A DNA stretch of 64,000 bases from Listeria cornellensis FSL F6-0969 (GCF_000525855.1 NZ_AODE01000011.1:44477-108476), one strand, 5' to 3'; positions 17,967-28,102 are shown, numbered from the stretch's first letter. Translations and numbers: made by a program. Notes: a model not told the origin generated them from the sequence alone.

Positions 17967-18006
17967 AAAAGTCGCCTTATCCAATATATTGGGTAAGGCG
18001 ACTTTT
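17967..18006 (-). terminator. terminator of the small WxL protein gene
   Basis: AAAGTCGCCTTATCC and GGTAAGGCGACTTTT pair around an AATATATTG loop. It is about 70 bases downstream of the minus-strand WxL gene and has a T-rich tail in that direction. Confidence 0.8.
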
Positions 18007-18076
18007 ATGTTTCGATATAAAAAATACGTGTTACTGATTTACCAGAGGATAGTTCAGACTATAAGTTGGTCAGTTA

Positions 18077-18817
18077 TCATTCAGGAGTATCAGACAATGT
18101 CCAAGTTAGCGTTGTTGCATATTCTGAATCGGCATATTTCGCGCTTTTACCTGGAACAGTGAGTGTTACTGCATCTGCTGCAGCTGTGTTGTCAGCGCCA
18201 AAATTAGCAACCCATTTACCCATACCTTGTTCTGCTTTAGCATCTAATACTGTAGATGCCGTACCATTTGGATTGAGTTTAATACTTTGGCTAGCTGTCG
18301 GTGCTACAACGCCTGTACCTGTTTTTGTGGTAGGTGTTGTTTTTGTGATAGCAATTTCTGCACCATTTAGGCTACGATTAGAACCATCTTTTAATTGACC
18401 ATCTTGCGCCACTGTTAAATGCCAACCAGCGTTGTTACCACGGTTATCGGATACTTGAATATTATTTGGAACATCGATATACTCGCCGTTAACTTTGACT
18501 TTATCCAGTTTTGCTTTGTAGACTTTCGTTTCCCCGGAAATTTCTTGTGTTCCGAAGTCAAACTGTGACGCGTAATCGATACTAAGTGGTCCACTAGTAC
18601 TAGGATAAGTTGTGCCACCATCTGCAGGATCAAGCGTTTGGTCTGGATCAAGCGGATTTACTGGAGGATTAACGATAGATTCTTCTTGTTTTTTGAATTG
18701 GATTTTGCTGTTTGTAGTAACAGATCCGACTTCTGCGGCACTTGCTGATGCGTTCATTTGAGTTAAAACTACTGATGCTGCAACTAGACCTACAACTGCG
18801 TATTTTTTGAAATTCAT
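18077..18817 (-). CDS. WxL-domain surface protein, small
   Basis: This encodes 246 residues. A signal peptide of about 28 residues (NFKKYAVVGLVAASVVLTQ, then ASASA) is followed by a Pro/Thr/Asp-rich linker and a C-terminal WxL domain. The two WxL motifs are GWHLTV near residue 132 and TLTWTLSDTPE at the end. WxL domains bind peptidoglycan non-covalently, so the protein should coat the cell surface. It lies downstream of the larger WxL gene on the same strand; AAGGAG lies 11 bases before its ATG. The usual DUF916 partner protein is not in the window. Ligand unknown. Confidence 0.9.
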   Translation of the reverse strand: MNFKKYAVVGLVAASVVLTQMNASASAAEVGSVTTNSKIQFKKQEESIVNPPVNPLDPDQTLDPADGGTTYPSTSGPLSIDYASQFDFGTQEISGETKVYKAKLDKVKVNGEYIDVPNNIQVSDNRGNNAGWHLTVAQDGQLKDGSNRSLNGAEIAITKTTPTTKTGTGVVAPTASQSIKLNPNGTASTVLDAKAEQGMGKWVANFGADNTAAADAVTLTVPGKSAKYADSEYATTLTWTLSDTPE

Positions 18818-18950
18818 AATGATTATTTTCTCCTTTATAAGTGCTCAGATTTGATGGTGCTATCCGAGGTCACTTGGTGGAACTAAATGAATGGCTTAGA
18901 AAAAGTTGGAAAGCTCGTCCTAGGTCATCACATCCTTTCAGGGGATTTTT

Positions 18951-20977
18951 TTATGGCGTGTCGTTTAACGTCCAAGTAATACTTGATGTATAGTCTGCGC
19001 CTGCTTTCACACCAGTTGGATTAATTTTCATGTGGATTCCTTGTTCGCTTGGAGATTTGATTGTAGTAATTTGCTGGGTGTTGGATGATCCTTCAAAAAT
19101 TGGGAAGGCAATGTTATCTGTGATGCGGGTTTCAGTATTTCCAGAAGTATAGGTAAGTGCATCGTGAAGCTGTTTGCCCGCAGGTTCGTTTGCATTGATA
19201 AAAGGTCCGTTGACGGTTGCTGTGACTGCCCAATGACTACCATTATTGCGGGTATCTTTGACTTGGATGTTCCAATCGGGATTGCTTCGGGCAGCGGTTG
19301 TTTCGTTACTGCTAATTCCCATGGTTTGAAAGACAAGTGTCTCTGGAGTTGCGTTGAATTCTAGAATAGTGTCATCAATAACTGTGACTTGGACGGTCGC
19401 GGTGGTATCTTCAAGTGTTGCGGTGATAGCGTGCGTACTTCCAGGTGTGAGATTCATCATATCATCACTAGACAATACAACTTGGGCACTAACTTCTTGT
19501 GAGGTAGAAATGATCCAACCTTGAACTTGGGCACGCTCTCTGATGAGTGCTTCTACTTCCGTCCTATTTTTATTAGCGAGTTCACTCTTGTTTAAGGTAA
19601 TAGGCTCTGAACGAATCGCGCTATTTCCTGTGACTGTTGTTTGACTATCTTTTACAAAATAAGGAACGTCTTTGATGAGTACGTTACCACCTTTATCTTT
19701 AATGGAAATCTTAGCAATTCTAGCGCCAACTGTTGCCGTGGTAGGCGGTGTTTGATACGTGACCGTCTTACTATTATCTGTGAGGTAAGCATCGCCATTA
19801 TCCTGAATGTTTGTGACAAAACTTTGCGCGGATGGAAGTGCAGCACCTTTGTCTAAGATTTGGGTTACACCATCTGCTGTAGGTGCGATGGTATCTTTGA
19901 TGGTTACGGTGCTGCTAAACGTACGTGTGAGGTATTTTCCGGATTTTAAGTGATCACGAACCTCGACTTGTACGGTGCTAGTTCCTAGTTTCGTTGAATC
20001 TGGCGCTTGAATAAAATCGCTAGATAACGTAACGCTATCGTCTGCTGGCATGGTTACAAAATCACTAGGATTAAGACTAGTTCCAACTTCAACAGTTGGT
20101 TTCTTCGTTGTAATATTATTTTTCAACACTTCATTATAACCAGCGGGAGTGATCTCGAAATAGTGGGTTCCACGAGAGACTCCATTCGCTGTTGAAAATG
20201 ATGTATTCGGTGTCTGGATATAAGTTTTAGGTTCTTCATGGAAAAATTCAAGGATATCACCATATTCCACGCGGGGAGTGCCGTATTGGCTTATAAATGT
20301 GGATGCTATCGTACTACCCAATCCTGCCTTGTCGAAATAAGGTGTGTCGCTTAATTGATGGTCATCTGTTACCGTGCGGAGTTTGTTTTGATAATATAGC
20401 TTGTCTCCTGCACCGCTATGCATTTTGAAGCCACCTGACGATTTATATCTAGCAATTGAATTTGTCAAGTATGGGTATTCTCCGTGATGGATTGTAATGG
20501 CTGAAATCCCACGATTGGTTGCTCCCGCAACACCAAGTCCCGTTGAGAAAATAGTATCTCCGTAGTTAATAGTTACGGGAACTAGAATGTTTTGTGTTGT
20601 TTGGGTCGTATTATCCGTCACATTGACTGTGGTATTATAGGTACCAATTTCGTCTGTTGCAGCCAGAGCACCAAAAGATACAGTAACATCTTCTCCGTTC
20701 CGAACAACATCTTTCACAAAGGTGTTTGGATCCATAGTTGAAAGGTCTGTACCTAAAATAACACTTTGAGGAACAGCGACAGCAAAGGGGGCTTCCGCTT
20801 TTAGTACACTTTTTTAATTTTTGGAGTAGCTTCTTTGTTTTCTTCATTCACTATATTATTTTCTTGTATTTGGCTACTTGATTTATTGTTCTCAATAGTC
20901 TCCGCTTTTATAATGTTAGTGAATACTGGAAGTGGTAATAAAACGGTTATGGCTAAGATTAAAAATTTCTTTTTCAT
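18951..20977 (-). CDS. large WxL-domain surface protein, frameshifted near its N-terminus
   Basis: Reconstructed as about 675 residues from ATG at 20977, behind GAAGGTGATG. A signal peptide (MKKKFLILAITVLLPLPVF) opens the protein. Repeated Ig-like beta segments follow (SVILGTDLSTMDPNTFVKDV, and later LGTSTVQVEVRD), with a central region around HHGEYPYLTNSIARYKSSGG that may be carbohydrate-related. The C-terminal WxL domain contains GSHWAVTATV and ends SSITWTLNDTP. The leader frame and main frame join if one T is added to the T6 run at 20810-20815, giving KIKKSVLKAEAPFAV. It is presumably secreted, attached to peptidoglycan and used in adhesion or polysaccharide binding. It is upstream of the small WxL gene. 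Confidence 0.82.
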
Positions 20978-21298
20978 AACATCACCTTCTTTTTTTTTGT
21001 TTAACTTTCTTTGGAACACGTTTAGTATACAACGAATCGATTTTTTTCTTTTTTTGGGTCTAATAGGTGTGTAGGAGCTCTTAAACAAGAGTTATATGGA
21101 GGTAGAGGAATATTTTCTTGATATTTTTACGTTATTATGAGGCTGTAAGGGACTTTATGAACAATTGGTGAACAATGAAAGTTACTATGAAATCGATCGT
21201 TTATTGCTCCTGTTCTACATATAAGAGAATAATAAGCTTATTTGTAATGTTATATGGGAGAAATGTTGCTCTAGCGATATAAAAATAAGGAGGCCAAT

Positions 21299-21358
21299 GT
21301 GGTTTCTAAACGAAGAATGGAGGATCTGAATAAATCTTATAATGAAGGAAGAAGATAA
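21299..21358 (+). CDS. possible 19-residue peptide before a hairpin
   Basis: AAGGAGG at 21287-21293 precedes GTG 21299, which opens MVSKRRMEDLNKSYNEGRR and a stop; a hairpin follows directly. An overlapping ATG at 21297 gives a 10-residue alternative. The layout (good ribosome site, short basic peptide, terminator) is suggestive, but the length gives no statistical support. The rest of the 570-base gap 20978-21547 shows no other gene. Confidence 0.2.
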   Translation: MVSKRRMEDLNKSYNEGRR

Positions 21359-21360
21359 AA

Positions 21361-21396
21361 AAATACACCTCACAATGATTCGTGAGGTGTAAATAC
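21361..21396. terminator. hairpin, possible terminator
   Basis: ACACCTCAC and GTGAGGTGT form a 9-base perfect stem around AATGATTC, with an A-rich left flank. The right flank is not a strong T tract, so termination is uncertain in the plus direction and plausible in the minus direction. Confidence 0.45.
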
Positions 21397-21495
21397 GCTC
21401 GGAGAAAATGATGGAGGAATGGGACTGTATGGCAATAACTATTCCTAGAGTAGTTTATTTTGTTTTTCGATCATTTTGAGAGGTTTTAAAAAGAA

Positions 21496-21534
21496 ATAAA
21501 CGCTATGCCTCGACAGTGAGACATAGCGTTTATT
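21496..21534 (-). terminator. terminator of the yebC-like gene
   Basis: AAACGCTATG and CATAGCGTTTA form a stem 13 bases downstream of the minus-strand YebC-like stop codon. Confidence 0.75.
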
Positions 21535-21547
21535 CTGGTGTCAGAGA

Positions 21548-22267
21548 TTATTCTCCTAAATCCACATTATGATACACTTTTTGCACGTCTTCTAAATCTT
21601 CCAATGCGTCTACCATCTTCTCAAATTTCACCAAATCATCTTCTTCAAGCGTCACTTCATTTTGCGCGATCATTTCGATTTCGGCTACTGTGAACGCTTC
21701 AATTCCAGTGGCTTTAAGGGCTTCTTGGACGCTGTGGAAATCTTCGGGTTCTGCGTAAACAATCGCTTGCCCATCTTCATCTACCACGTCACGAACGTCG
21801 ATATCCGCTTCCATCAATGATTCTAACAACTCATCCGCATCTTTATCGGGAATTCCAAAAATCGCGGTGTTGTCGAACATGTACGCTACAGAACCACTCA
21901 CGCCCATGTTTCCGCCATTCTTACTGTAAGCGGCACGAACGTCTGATGCTGTACGGTTTACGTTGTTTGTTAAGGCATCTACAATCACCATCGAGCCGTT
22001 TGGACCGAAACCTTCGTAGCGTAGCTCGGAGTAGTTCTCGTCGCCAGTTCCTTTTGCTTTTTCGATAGCGCGGTCAATGATATGTTTTGGTACGTTGTAT
22101 GTTTTGGCGCGTTCAATAACGAAGCGCAGTTTTTGGTTGGAATGGGGATCTGGATCGCCTTGTTTGGCGGCTACGTAGATTTCAACCCCGAATTTTGCGT
22201 AAATACGACTGTTATTTGCGTCTTTTGATGCTTTCTTTTCTTTAATATTTGCCCATTTGCGGCCCAT
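21548..22267 (-). CDS. YebC/PmpR-family protein (YeeN subgroup)
   Basis: This encodes 239 residues, the family's normal length. The N-terminus [20 protein letters not shown] and segments such as [20 protein letters not shown] and [16 protein letters not shown] are hallmark YebC features; the MGRKWANI start matches the YeeN branch found in Listeria and Bacillus. YebC proteins were first described as transcription regulators, and some have since been linked to ribosome function at proline stretches. Which role applies here cannot be told from sequence. It is monocistronic, with a weak GAGAGTGG ribosome site and its own terminator. Confidence 0.93.
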   Translation of the reverse strand: MGRKWANIKEKKASKDANNSRIYAKFGVEIYVAAKQGDPDPHSNQKLRFVIERAKTYNVPKHIIDRAIEKAKGTGDENYSELRYEGFGPNGSMVIVDALTNNVNRTASDVRAAYSKNGGNMGVSGSVAYMFDNTAIFGIPDKDADELLESLMEADIDVRDVVDEDGQAIVYAEPEDFHSVQEALKATGIEAFTVAEIEMIAQNEVTLEEDDLVKFEKMVDALEDLEDVQKVYHNVDLGE

Positions 22268-22447
22268 ATTACCACTCTCTTTCTGATTAGGAGTTTTCAG
22301 TTACTATGTCTCATTATAAATGTATTGCTGCGATTTGTTAAGTCTCAGACAGAATTATTTGTAGAAGCCTTGGCTACTTAGTTTTTGAAGGGCGTATATT
22401 CATTAAATCTATTAATTAATCGATTTAAAAATATATTTTATATATGA

Positions 22448-22477
22448 ATTTAAAGTGGATTATGATATACTTTAAAT
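22448..22477. promoter_or_regulatory. inverted repeat and promoter of the toxin-antitoxin operon
   Basis: ATTTAAAG (22448-22455) and CTTTAAAT (22470-22477) are perfect inverted arms 14 bases apart, enclosing a -10-like TATGAT/GATATACT. Antitoxins of the Phd/YefM family commonly autorepress through such sites; that assignment is inference. Confidence 0.6.
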
Positions 22478-22493
22478 GAGGAGCGTGATTAAA

Positions 22494-22814
22494 ATGATGT
22501 TCATAGAACCGTCATTAAAACCAAGCCAGCTTGTGAGTACGAGTGAAGTCAACAAAGAGTTCAGCAAAATTAAGAAACAAGCGCGGAACAATCCTATTTT
22601 TGTATCAAATAAGAATCAAATTGATACCGTGATTTTAAGTTATGATGATTATTTAGCGATGTATAATTTGGCACTGGAGGCACAGGAAATGGAATACTAC
22701 AAACAGGCAGGGGTAGAGTTGCGGGCTATTCAAAGTGGAACAAGTAATACAGTGGCGCTAGATTTATCGGGAATAGAGGATGATGGAACGCCAGATGCGG
22801 AGCTTTTTGAATGA
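22494..22814 (+). CDS. Phd/YefM-family antitoxin
   Basis: This encodes 106 residues from ATG 22494. An earlier in-frame ATG at 22476 contains the GAGGAG ribosome site itself, so it is less likely to be used. The N-terminal half has the Phd/YefM pattern: KPSQLVSTSEVNKEFSKI, then NPIFVSNKNQIDTVILSYDDYL. The acidic C-terminal tail would wrap and neutralise the toxin. Its stop overlaps the toxin start (ATGA at 22811-22814). An inverted repeat over its promoter suggests autoregulation. Confidence 0.85.
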   Translation: MMFIEPSLKPSQLVSTSEVNKEFSKIKKQARNNPIFVSNKNQIDTVILSYDDYLAMYNLALEAQEMEYYKQAGVELRAIQSGTSNTVALDLSGIEDDGTPDAELFE

Positions 22815-23134
22815 AGTACGACATCGAATTAACCAACTTGGCGGCGAAACAGCTTAAGAAAATGGATGGCTCGGTGAAACAAATGCTTTTAAAAGGTATC
22901 AAACGGTTGGCGGAACGTGGCGATACGATTGGTAAGCCGCTTGGTGGAGAACTTGCGGGGTGCCGAGAGTTGAAGTTTCGCGCGGATGGTTTGAGGCTTA
23001 TATACACGATGGATAATGGCAAGATTGTGATCACGATTTTAACGATAGCGAAGCGGGAAGACGACGTTGTTTTTCAGATGGCTCTGAACGAGTTAAAGAA
23101 AGAAATCGCCGCGGCATGGAGTTCCTCGCGATAA
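22811..23134 (+). CDS. RelE/ParE-superfamily toxin
   Basis: This encodes 107 residues and overlaps the antitoxin stop. The compact RelE/ParE fold is indicated by IELTNLAAKQLKKMDGSVKQ, GKPLGGELAGCRELKF, GLRLIYTMDNGKIVITILTI and a final KREDDVVF. The ELKFRADGLRLIY segment fits ribosome-dependent mRNA interferases, though a ParE-like gyrase target is not excluded. It lies second in an antitoxin-first operon, the standard order. The C-terminus after KREDDVVF is longer than in many RelE proteins. Confidence 0.87.
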   Translation: MKYDIELTNLAAKQLKKMDGSVKQMLLKGIKRLAERGDTIGKPLGGELAGCRELKFRADGLRLIYTMDNGKIVITILTIAKREDDVVFQMALNELKKEIAAAWSSSR

Positions 23135-23178
23135 TGTACTATAATAGAAGTATAAAATCGAAATGGAGGAACTAAAAT

Positions 23179-23517
23179 ATGGCTGATTTGCCAAAATGCC
23201 CAGAATGTAATTCAGAATACACGTACGAAGATAGAGGTCTATTTATTTGTCCAGAATGTGGTCATGAGTGGTCTGCTGATGCGGCTGAAGCAAGTGATGA
23301 CGTGAAGGTTGTCCGCGATTCTAATGGCAATGTTTTAACAGATGGCGATTCTATCACGGTAATTAAGGACTTGAAAGTAAAAGGAAGTTCATCCGTGGTC
23401 AAAATCGGAACAAAAGTAAAAAACATTCGTTTAGTCGACGGTGATCATGATATCGACTGTAAAATTGATGGTTTCGGACCAATGAAACTGAAATCGGAGT
23501 TTGTTAAGAAACTTTGA
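23179..23517 (+). CDS. PhnA/YjdM-family zinc-ribbon protein
   Basis: This encodes 112 residues from ATG 23179 behind TGGAGG. The N-terminal zinc ribbon is clear ([11 protein letters not shown], then CPECGHEW), followed by the conserved PhnA core ([20 protein letters not shown], then [20 protein letters not shown]). The family name comes from alkylphosphonate genes, but the protein has no proven part in phosphonate breakdown, and its cellular role remains uncertain. It stands after the toxin-antitoxin pair and before a 62-residue protein, with TATAAT at about 23148. Confidence 0.9.
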   Translation: MADLPKCPECNSEYTYEDRGLFICPECGHEWSADAAEASDDVKVVRDSNGNVLTDGDSITVIKDLKVKGSSSVVKIGTKVKNIRLVDGDHDIDCKIDGFGPMKLKSEFVKKL

Positions 23518-23536
23518 TTTACGAAGGGAATAGAAA

Positions 23537-23725
23537 ATGAGATATATTAAATCACAGATGAAGCAGTTAGTGCGAGAAGATGTGAGGTTGCAACAGAAGC
23601 TGAAACAGTTGATGGAGGAGCATGATTTGGAGAAGAGTTTTGCTTTGAAGGCGCTATATCATGCGGAAGTTGCGGATAGCGGGAAGTATATGGAAGCATA
23701 CCGCGAACTCGACGATTTGAAATAA
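23537..23725 (+). CDS. small hypothetical helical protein
   Basis: This encodes 62 residues from ATG 23537, with GAAGGG upstream. It is almost entirely charged helix (MRYIKSQMKQLVREDVRLQQ, ending AYRELDDLK), with no Cys and no membrane segment. It follows the PhnA-like gene by 19 bases and is closed by a good terminator, so it is probably expressed from the same transcript. I do not recognise the family. Confidence 0.6.
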   Translation: MRYIKSQMKQLVREDVRLQQKLKQLMEEHDLEKSFALKALYHAEVADSGKYMEAYRELDDLK

Positions 23726-23734
23726 TTTAGTTAG

Positions 23735-23762
23735 CCCGATTCTATCGCAGAATCGGGTTTTT
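23735..23762 (+). terminator. terminator after the phnA-like unit
   Basis: CCCGATTCT pairs with AGAATCGGG around ATCGC, followed by TTTTTAG. Confidence 0.9.
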
Positions 23763-23845
23763 AGTAAAATAAATAAAAAAAATTAGCTGTTTTTACCGTT
23801 TTGTCTGGCGATTTTTTTACTTTAGCTCTATAATAAGGCTATTAA

Positions 23846-24858
<1,013 letters not shown>

Positions 24859-24866
24859 TGATGTAA

Positions 24867-24908
24867 AATTCCGATGAGGTCAGATATTAAGCTGATTTTA
24901 TCGGGTTT
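24867..24908 (+). terminator. probable terminator after the LacI gene
   Basis: CCGAT (24871) and ATCGG (24898) bracket a partly paired loop and are followed by GTTTTTG. It separates the regulator from the transporter promoter. Confidence 0.5.
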
Positions 24909-24941
24909 TTGTTGTTTTTAGTAAACAAAAGGTAAAAATCA

Positions 24942-24970
24942 TTGACTTTTAACTAAAAACTTGATATTCT
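24942..24970 (+). promoter_or_regulatory. promoter of the galactoside ABC operon
   Basis: TTGACT (24942-24947) and TATTCT (24965-24970) are separated by 17 bases. It is about 70 bases upstream of the binding-protein start. Confidence 0.75.
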
Positions 24971-25010
24971 GTTGGAGAAGTACATTAAATCTTTTCACAA
25001 ACGAATGAAA

Positions 25011-25024
25011 TGTTAGCGATTACA
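25011..25024 (+). promoter_or_regulatory. catabolite responsive element (cre) for CcpA
   Basis: TGTTAGCGATTACA fits the relaxed cre consensus TGWNANCGNTNWCA at every fixed position. It lies about 40 bases downstream of the promoter, where CcpA bound with HPr-Ser-P could block transcription when glucose is available. Confidence 0.7.
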
Positions 25025-25042
25025 AAAATGGAGGGGTAAGGA

Positions 25043-26323
25043 ATGAAGAAACGTTTTGCGATTTTGTTGATGGTTAGTATGGTAGCCATGCTTGCTTTAG
25101 CGGCTTGTGGAAGTGGTTCCGAGGATAGCATGAATGAGAATAAGAAAGAATTGACAGCTTGGGCTTGGAATGTGAATGTGAAAGCATTAGAGGAAGCGGC
25201 CAAGGAATACGAGAAGGATAATAAGGGGTTCAAGTTAAAGGTTGTCGAAATGAGTAACACGGATGCTTACCAAAAAATTACGACGGGTCTTCAAGCTGGT
25301 GGAAAGGGTTTGCCGGATATTCTGCTGATTGAAGATGATCAAGTGCAAGGTTATTTAGAAAATTTTCCGAAAGCGTTTGTTAATTTGTCCGATAAGGGAT
25401 TTGATGATGAGAAAAGTAAATTCCCAGATTATAAAATTAGTCTTTTAAGTAAAAAAGATAAAATCTACGGTTTCCCGTTCGACGCTGGTCCTGCAGGCGT
25501 TTTCTATCGTACGGATATTTTTAAAGAGGCTGGTGTAGATCCTAAAACGATTCAAACGTGGGATGATTACATTGCAGCAGGTAAAACTATTAAGCAAAAA
25601 ACAGGTAAAGATATGATTGGTATGGATTATAACAATGATGATGGTCAATATCGAATTATGTTGAATACGCTTGGCACGTTCTATTTTGATGATAAAGGGG
25701 ACATCGCGTTTACGTCGGATGAGTCTGTGAAGGCGCTGAGCACGATTCAAAAAATCAAGGATGCTGGCATTTCGAAAAATACGTCTGGCTGGGATCCGTG
25801 GGTGAGCGCACTTGCAAATGGGGAAGTCGTGACGGCGCCAACTGGGGCTTGGTTCTCCGGTTCGTTGATTCAACAAGCGCCTGATTTAGCTGGAAAATGG
25901 AGCGTTTTCCCGATTCCGTCTGTTGAAAAAGGTGGCAGTCATGCGGCTAACAATGGCGGTAGTAATTTCATGATTCCGACATCGAGCGAAAAATCGGATG
26001 AAGCGTACAAGTTCTTGAAATATTTCAGTACTTCCAATGATGTGCAAGAATTGGCGATGAGCGAAGGCGGGCTATTCCCGTCGCTGAACACAGTATATGA
26101 AACAGAGACGTTCAAAAAAGCAGGTGATTACTTCACGCAAGATAACATTTGGCAGTTGTTTGCGGCTGAAATGGACGAGATTAAACCAGCGAATTATACT
26201 GGGAATTTCTCCATAGCAAAGGATGAAGCAGTGAAGGCGCAATCGAAAGCGCTTGAGGGCGGAGATGTGAAAGATGCATTAGAAGCCGCGAAGAAGAGTC
26301 TGGCCAACCGAATTCAACAGTAA
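25043..26323 (+). CDS. ABC sugar-binding lipoprotein (family 1 type)
   Basis: This encodes 426 residues. A lipoprotein signal peptide ends in the lipobox LALAAC, followed by GSGSEDS. The body matches extracellular solute-binding proteins for oligosaccharides: LTAWAWNVNVKALEEAAKEY, AGGKGLPDILLIEDDQ, and a C-terminal part with GGSNFMIPTSSEKSDEAYKF. Tethered outside the membrane, it would bind galacto-oligosaccharides and deliver them to the permeases encoded next. The substrate is inferred from the GH42 and GH36 enzymes in the operon. ATG 25043 follows GAGGGGTAAGG. A GC-rich hairpin after the gene probably stabilises its mRNA, as is common for binding proteins needed in excess. Confidence 0.92.
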   Translation: MKKRFAILLMVSMVAMLALAACGSGSEDSMNENKKELTAWAWNVNVKALEEAAKEYEKDNKGFKLKVVEMSNTDAYQKITTGLQAGGKGLPDILLIEDDQVQGYLENFPKAFVNLSDKGFDDEKSKFPDYKISLLSKKDKIYGFPFDAGPAGVFYRTDIFKEAGVDPKTIQTWDDYIAAGKTIKQKTGKDMIGMDYNNDDGQYRIMLNTLGTFYFDDKGDIAFTSDESVKALSTIQKIKDAGISKNTSGWDPWVSALANGEVVTAPTGAWFSGSLIQQAPDLAGKWSVFPIPSVEKGGSHAANNGGSNFMIPTSSEKSDEAYKFLKYFSTSNDVQELAMSEGGLFPSLNTVYETETFKKAGDYFTQDNIWQLFAAEMDEIKPANYTGNFSIAKDEAVKAQSKALEGGDVKDALEAAKKSLANRIQQ

Positions 26324-26374
26324 ATTCGCCACACCGAGGTTTAGCGGGAGGTCTGGGGTAGTCTTATAAAGAAA

Positions 26375-26405
26375 AGGTGGGGAGGAGATTTCTTCTTCCT
26401 TACCT
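26375..26405 (+). other. intercistronic hairpin after the binding-protein gene
   Basis: AGGT-GG-GGAGGAG pairs with CTTCTTCC-TT-ACCT around ATTT, using several G-U pairs. There is no following T tract, so it looks like an mRNA-stabilising or attenuating stem-loop rather than a terminator. It sits just before the next ribosome site (AGGAG at 26409). Confidence 0.5.
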
Positions 26406-26423
26406 GATAGGAGAATGGACATT

Positions 26424-27281
26424 ATGAGTAGAAGTAAGGCGTTTCCGTATATTTTTATTTTGCCATCGGTATTATTATTTGTTGTTTTTATTTTGTATCC
26501 GATTATTTCGTCGTTTGTGCTTAGTTTTCAGACGAGTGATGGTGGGGAATTGTCGTTTGCGGGATTGGCGAATTATGAACGCTTGTTGCATGACGAGATC
26601 TTTTGGAAAGCTTTGAAAAATACGTTTATTATTTTCATTTTCCAAGTGCCGATTATGCTATTTTTGGGGCTTGTTTTGGCGACGGTGCTGAACAATAAGC
26701 TACTGAAATGGAAAGGTTTTTTCCGGGTTGGATTTTATTTGCCGGCGGTGACTTCGTTGGTAGCGTATTCGTTGCTATTTTCGATTATGTTGCAAGATTC
26801 GGGATTGATTAATAATTTGTTGTCGTACATAGGGATTGGACCGATTCCTTGGCTGTCTTCGGCGAGTTGGTCGAAGGTGTCGATTATTTTAGCGATGATT
26901 TGGCGTTGGACGGGGTACAATATGGTTATTTATTTGGCGGCGTTGCAAAATATTCCGGAGGACACGTATGAGGCGGCGGATATGGATGGCGCTGGGAAAA
27001 TACGTCAGTTTTTCAGTATTACGATTCCGCAGTTGAAACCGGTAATTCTGTTTACGGCGATTCTGTCGACGATTGGGACGCTGCAGTTGTTTGACGAGCC
27101 TTTCAACTTAACAAAAGGTGGGCCGGCGGATTCGACGATGACGCTTGGTTTGTATATTTACCAGAACGGATTTAAGTATTTTGACTTTAGTTACGCGTCG
27201 GCGGTTGCGTATGTTGTCGTGATCATCGTTGCGGTGCTGTCCTTTATCCAATTCAAATTTACGGGAGCTGAGAAAAAATGA
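26424..27281 (+). CDS. ABC sugar permease, MalF-like
   Basis: This encodes 285 residues. ATG 26424 is chosen over ATG 26415 because AGGAG at 26409-26413 leaves only one base before the latter. Six hydrophobic segments are visible. The conserved cytoplasmic EAA loop reads EAADMDGAGKIRQFFSITIP, which docks with the ATPase. It forms a heterodimer with the MalG-like permease whose start overlaps this stop. No ATP-binding gene is in the operon, so a shared ATPase of the MsmX type elsewhere in the genome must drive it (family knowledge). Confidence 0.92.
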   Translation: MSRSKAFPYIFILPSVLLFVVFILYPIISSFVLSFQTSDGGELSFAGLANYERLLHDEIFWKALKNTFIIFIFQVPIMLFLGLVLATVLNNKLLKWKGFFRVGFYLPAVTSLVAYSLLFSIMLQDSGLINNLLSYIGIGPIPWLSSASWSKVSIILAMIWRWTGYNMVIYLAALQNIPEDTYEAADMDGAGKIRQFFSITIPQLKPVILFTAILSTIGTLQLFDEPFNLTKGGPADSTMTLGLYIYQNGFKYFDFSYASAVAYVVVIIVAVLSFIQFKFTGAEKK

Positions 27282-28102
27282 GTCAGAGAATAATGGGGAA
27301 AACAATTGGTAGATATATGTTGCTCGCGATTTTTATGGTCATTTCAATCTTTCCGTTTTATTGGATGTTAATTGGGGCGACAAACCATTCGAGCAAGATG
27401 TTTTCGAAGCCGATTACGCTTTTACCGGGTAAGGAATTTATTACGAACTTGGTGAATTTGAATGATAATATCGGAATTTATCGGGTGCTGTTTAACTCGC
27501 TACTTGTGTCGGGGGCTTATGTGCTTTTGGCGCTCGCGATTAGTACGGCTGCGGCTTATGTGCTCGCCAAATTTAGGTTCCGTGGCGCGAATTTGATTTT
27601 CTTATTGTTTATGCTTTCGATGATGATCCCGTCGCAGGCAACGGTGATTCCGCTGTTTAAATTGATGTCGAATTTTGAGTTGTTGAACACGTATTTTGCG
27701 TTGATTGTGCCACAACTTTGCTACCCGTTCGCGATCTTTTTAATGCGGCAAAATTTCATGGCGTTTCCGAGTGAATTGTTGGAGTCGGCGCGATTGGACG
27801 GGGCGGGGGAATATCGGATTTTCTTCCAGATCGTGTTGCCGTCGATGAAACCAGCGCTTGCCGCGACGTCGATTTTCTTGTTTATGACGCAGTGGAATAA
27901 CTTTATGTGGCCGCTCGTTGTGACGACTTCGAGTGAGATGTACACGTTCCCGGTTGCGCTTTCAAGCTTGATGGGCGTGTCGTTTACGGATTATGGACAA
28001 GTGATGACGGGGATTACTTTTGCGACGATTCCGATCATTATTTTCTTCTTGATGTTGCAAAAACACTTTATTTCAGGAATGTTGGGCAGTGCGCTCAAAT
28101 AA
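27278..28102 (+). CDS. ABC sugar permease, MalG-like
   Basis: This encodes 274 residues and overlaps the preceding gene by four bases. It has six hydrophobic segments and the EAA loop ESARLDGAGEYRIFFQIVLP followed by SMKPA. It pairs with the MalF-like protein to form the membrane channel for the oligosaccharide delivered by the lipoprotein at 25043-26323. The glycosidase genes follow at once, which indicates import of intact oligosaccharides for intracellular hydrolysis. Confidence 0.92.
   Translation: MSQRIMGKTIGRYMLLAIFMVISIFPFYWMLIGATNHSSKMFSKPITLLPGKEFITNLVNLNDNIGIYRVLFNSLLVSGAYVLLALAISTAAAYVLAKFRFRGANLIFLLFMLSMMIPSQATVIPLFKLMSNFELLNTYFALIVPQLCYPFAIFLMRQNFMAFPSELLESARLDGAGEYRIFFQIVLPSMKPALAATSIFLFMTQWNNFMWPLVVTTSSEMYTFPVALSSLMGVSFTDYGQVMTGITFATIPIIIFFLMLQKHFISGMLGSALK

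Noticed and set aside
20978..21547. Search for tRNA, CRISPR repeats or insertion-sequence ends in the largest gene-poor stretch
   Set aside because: No cloverleaf, regularly spaced repeat or terminal inverted repeat with target duplication was seen here or elsewhere in the window.
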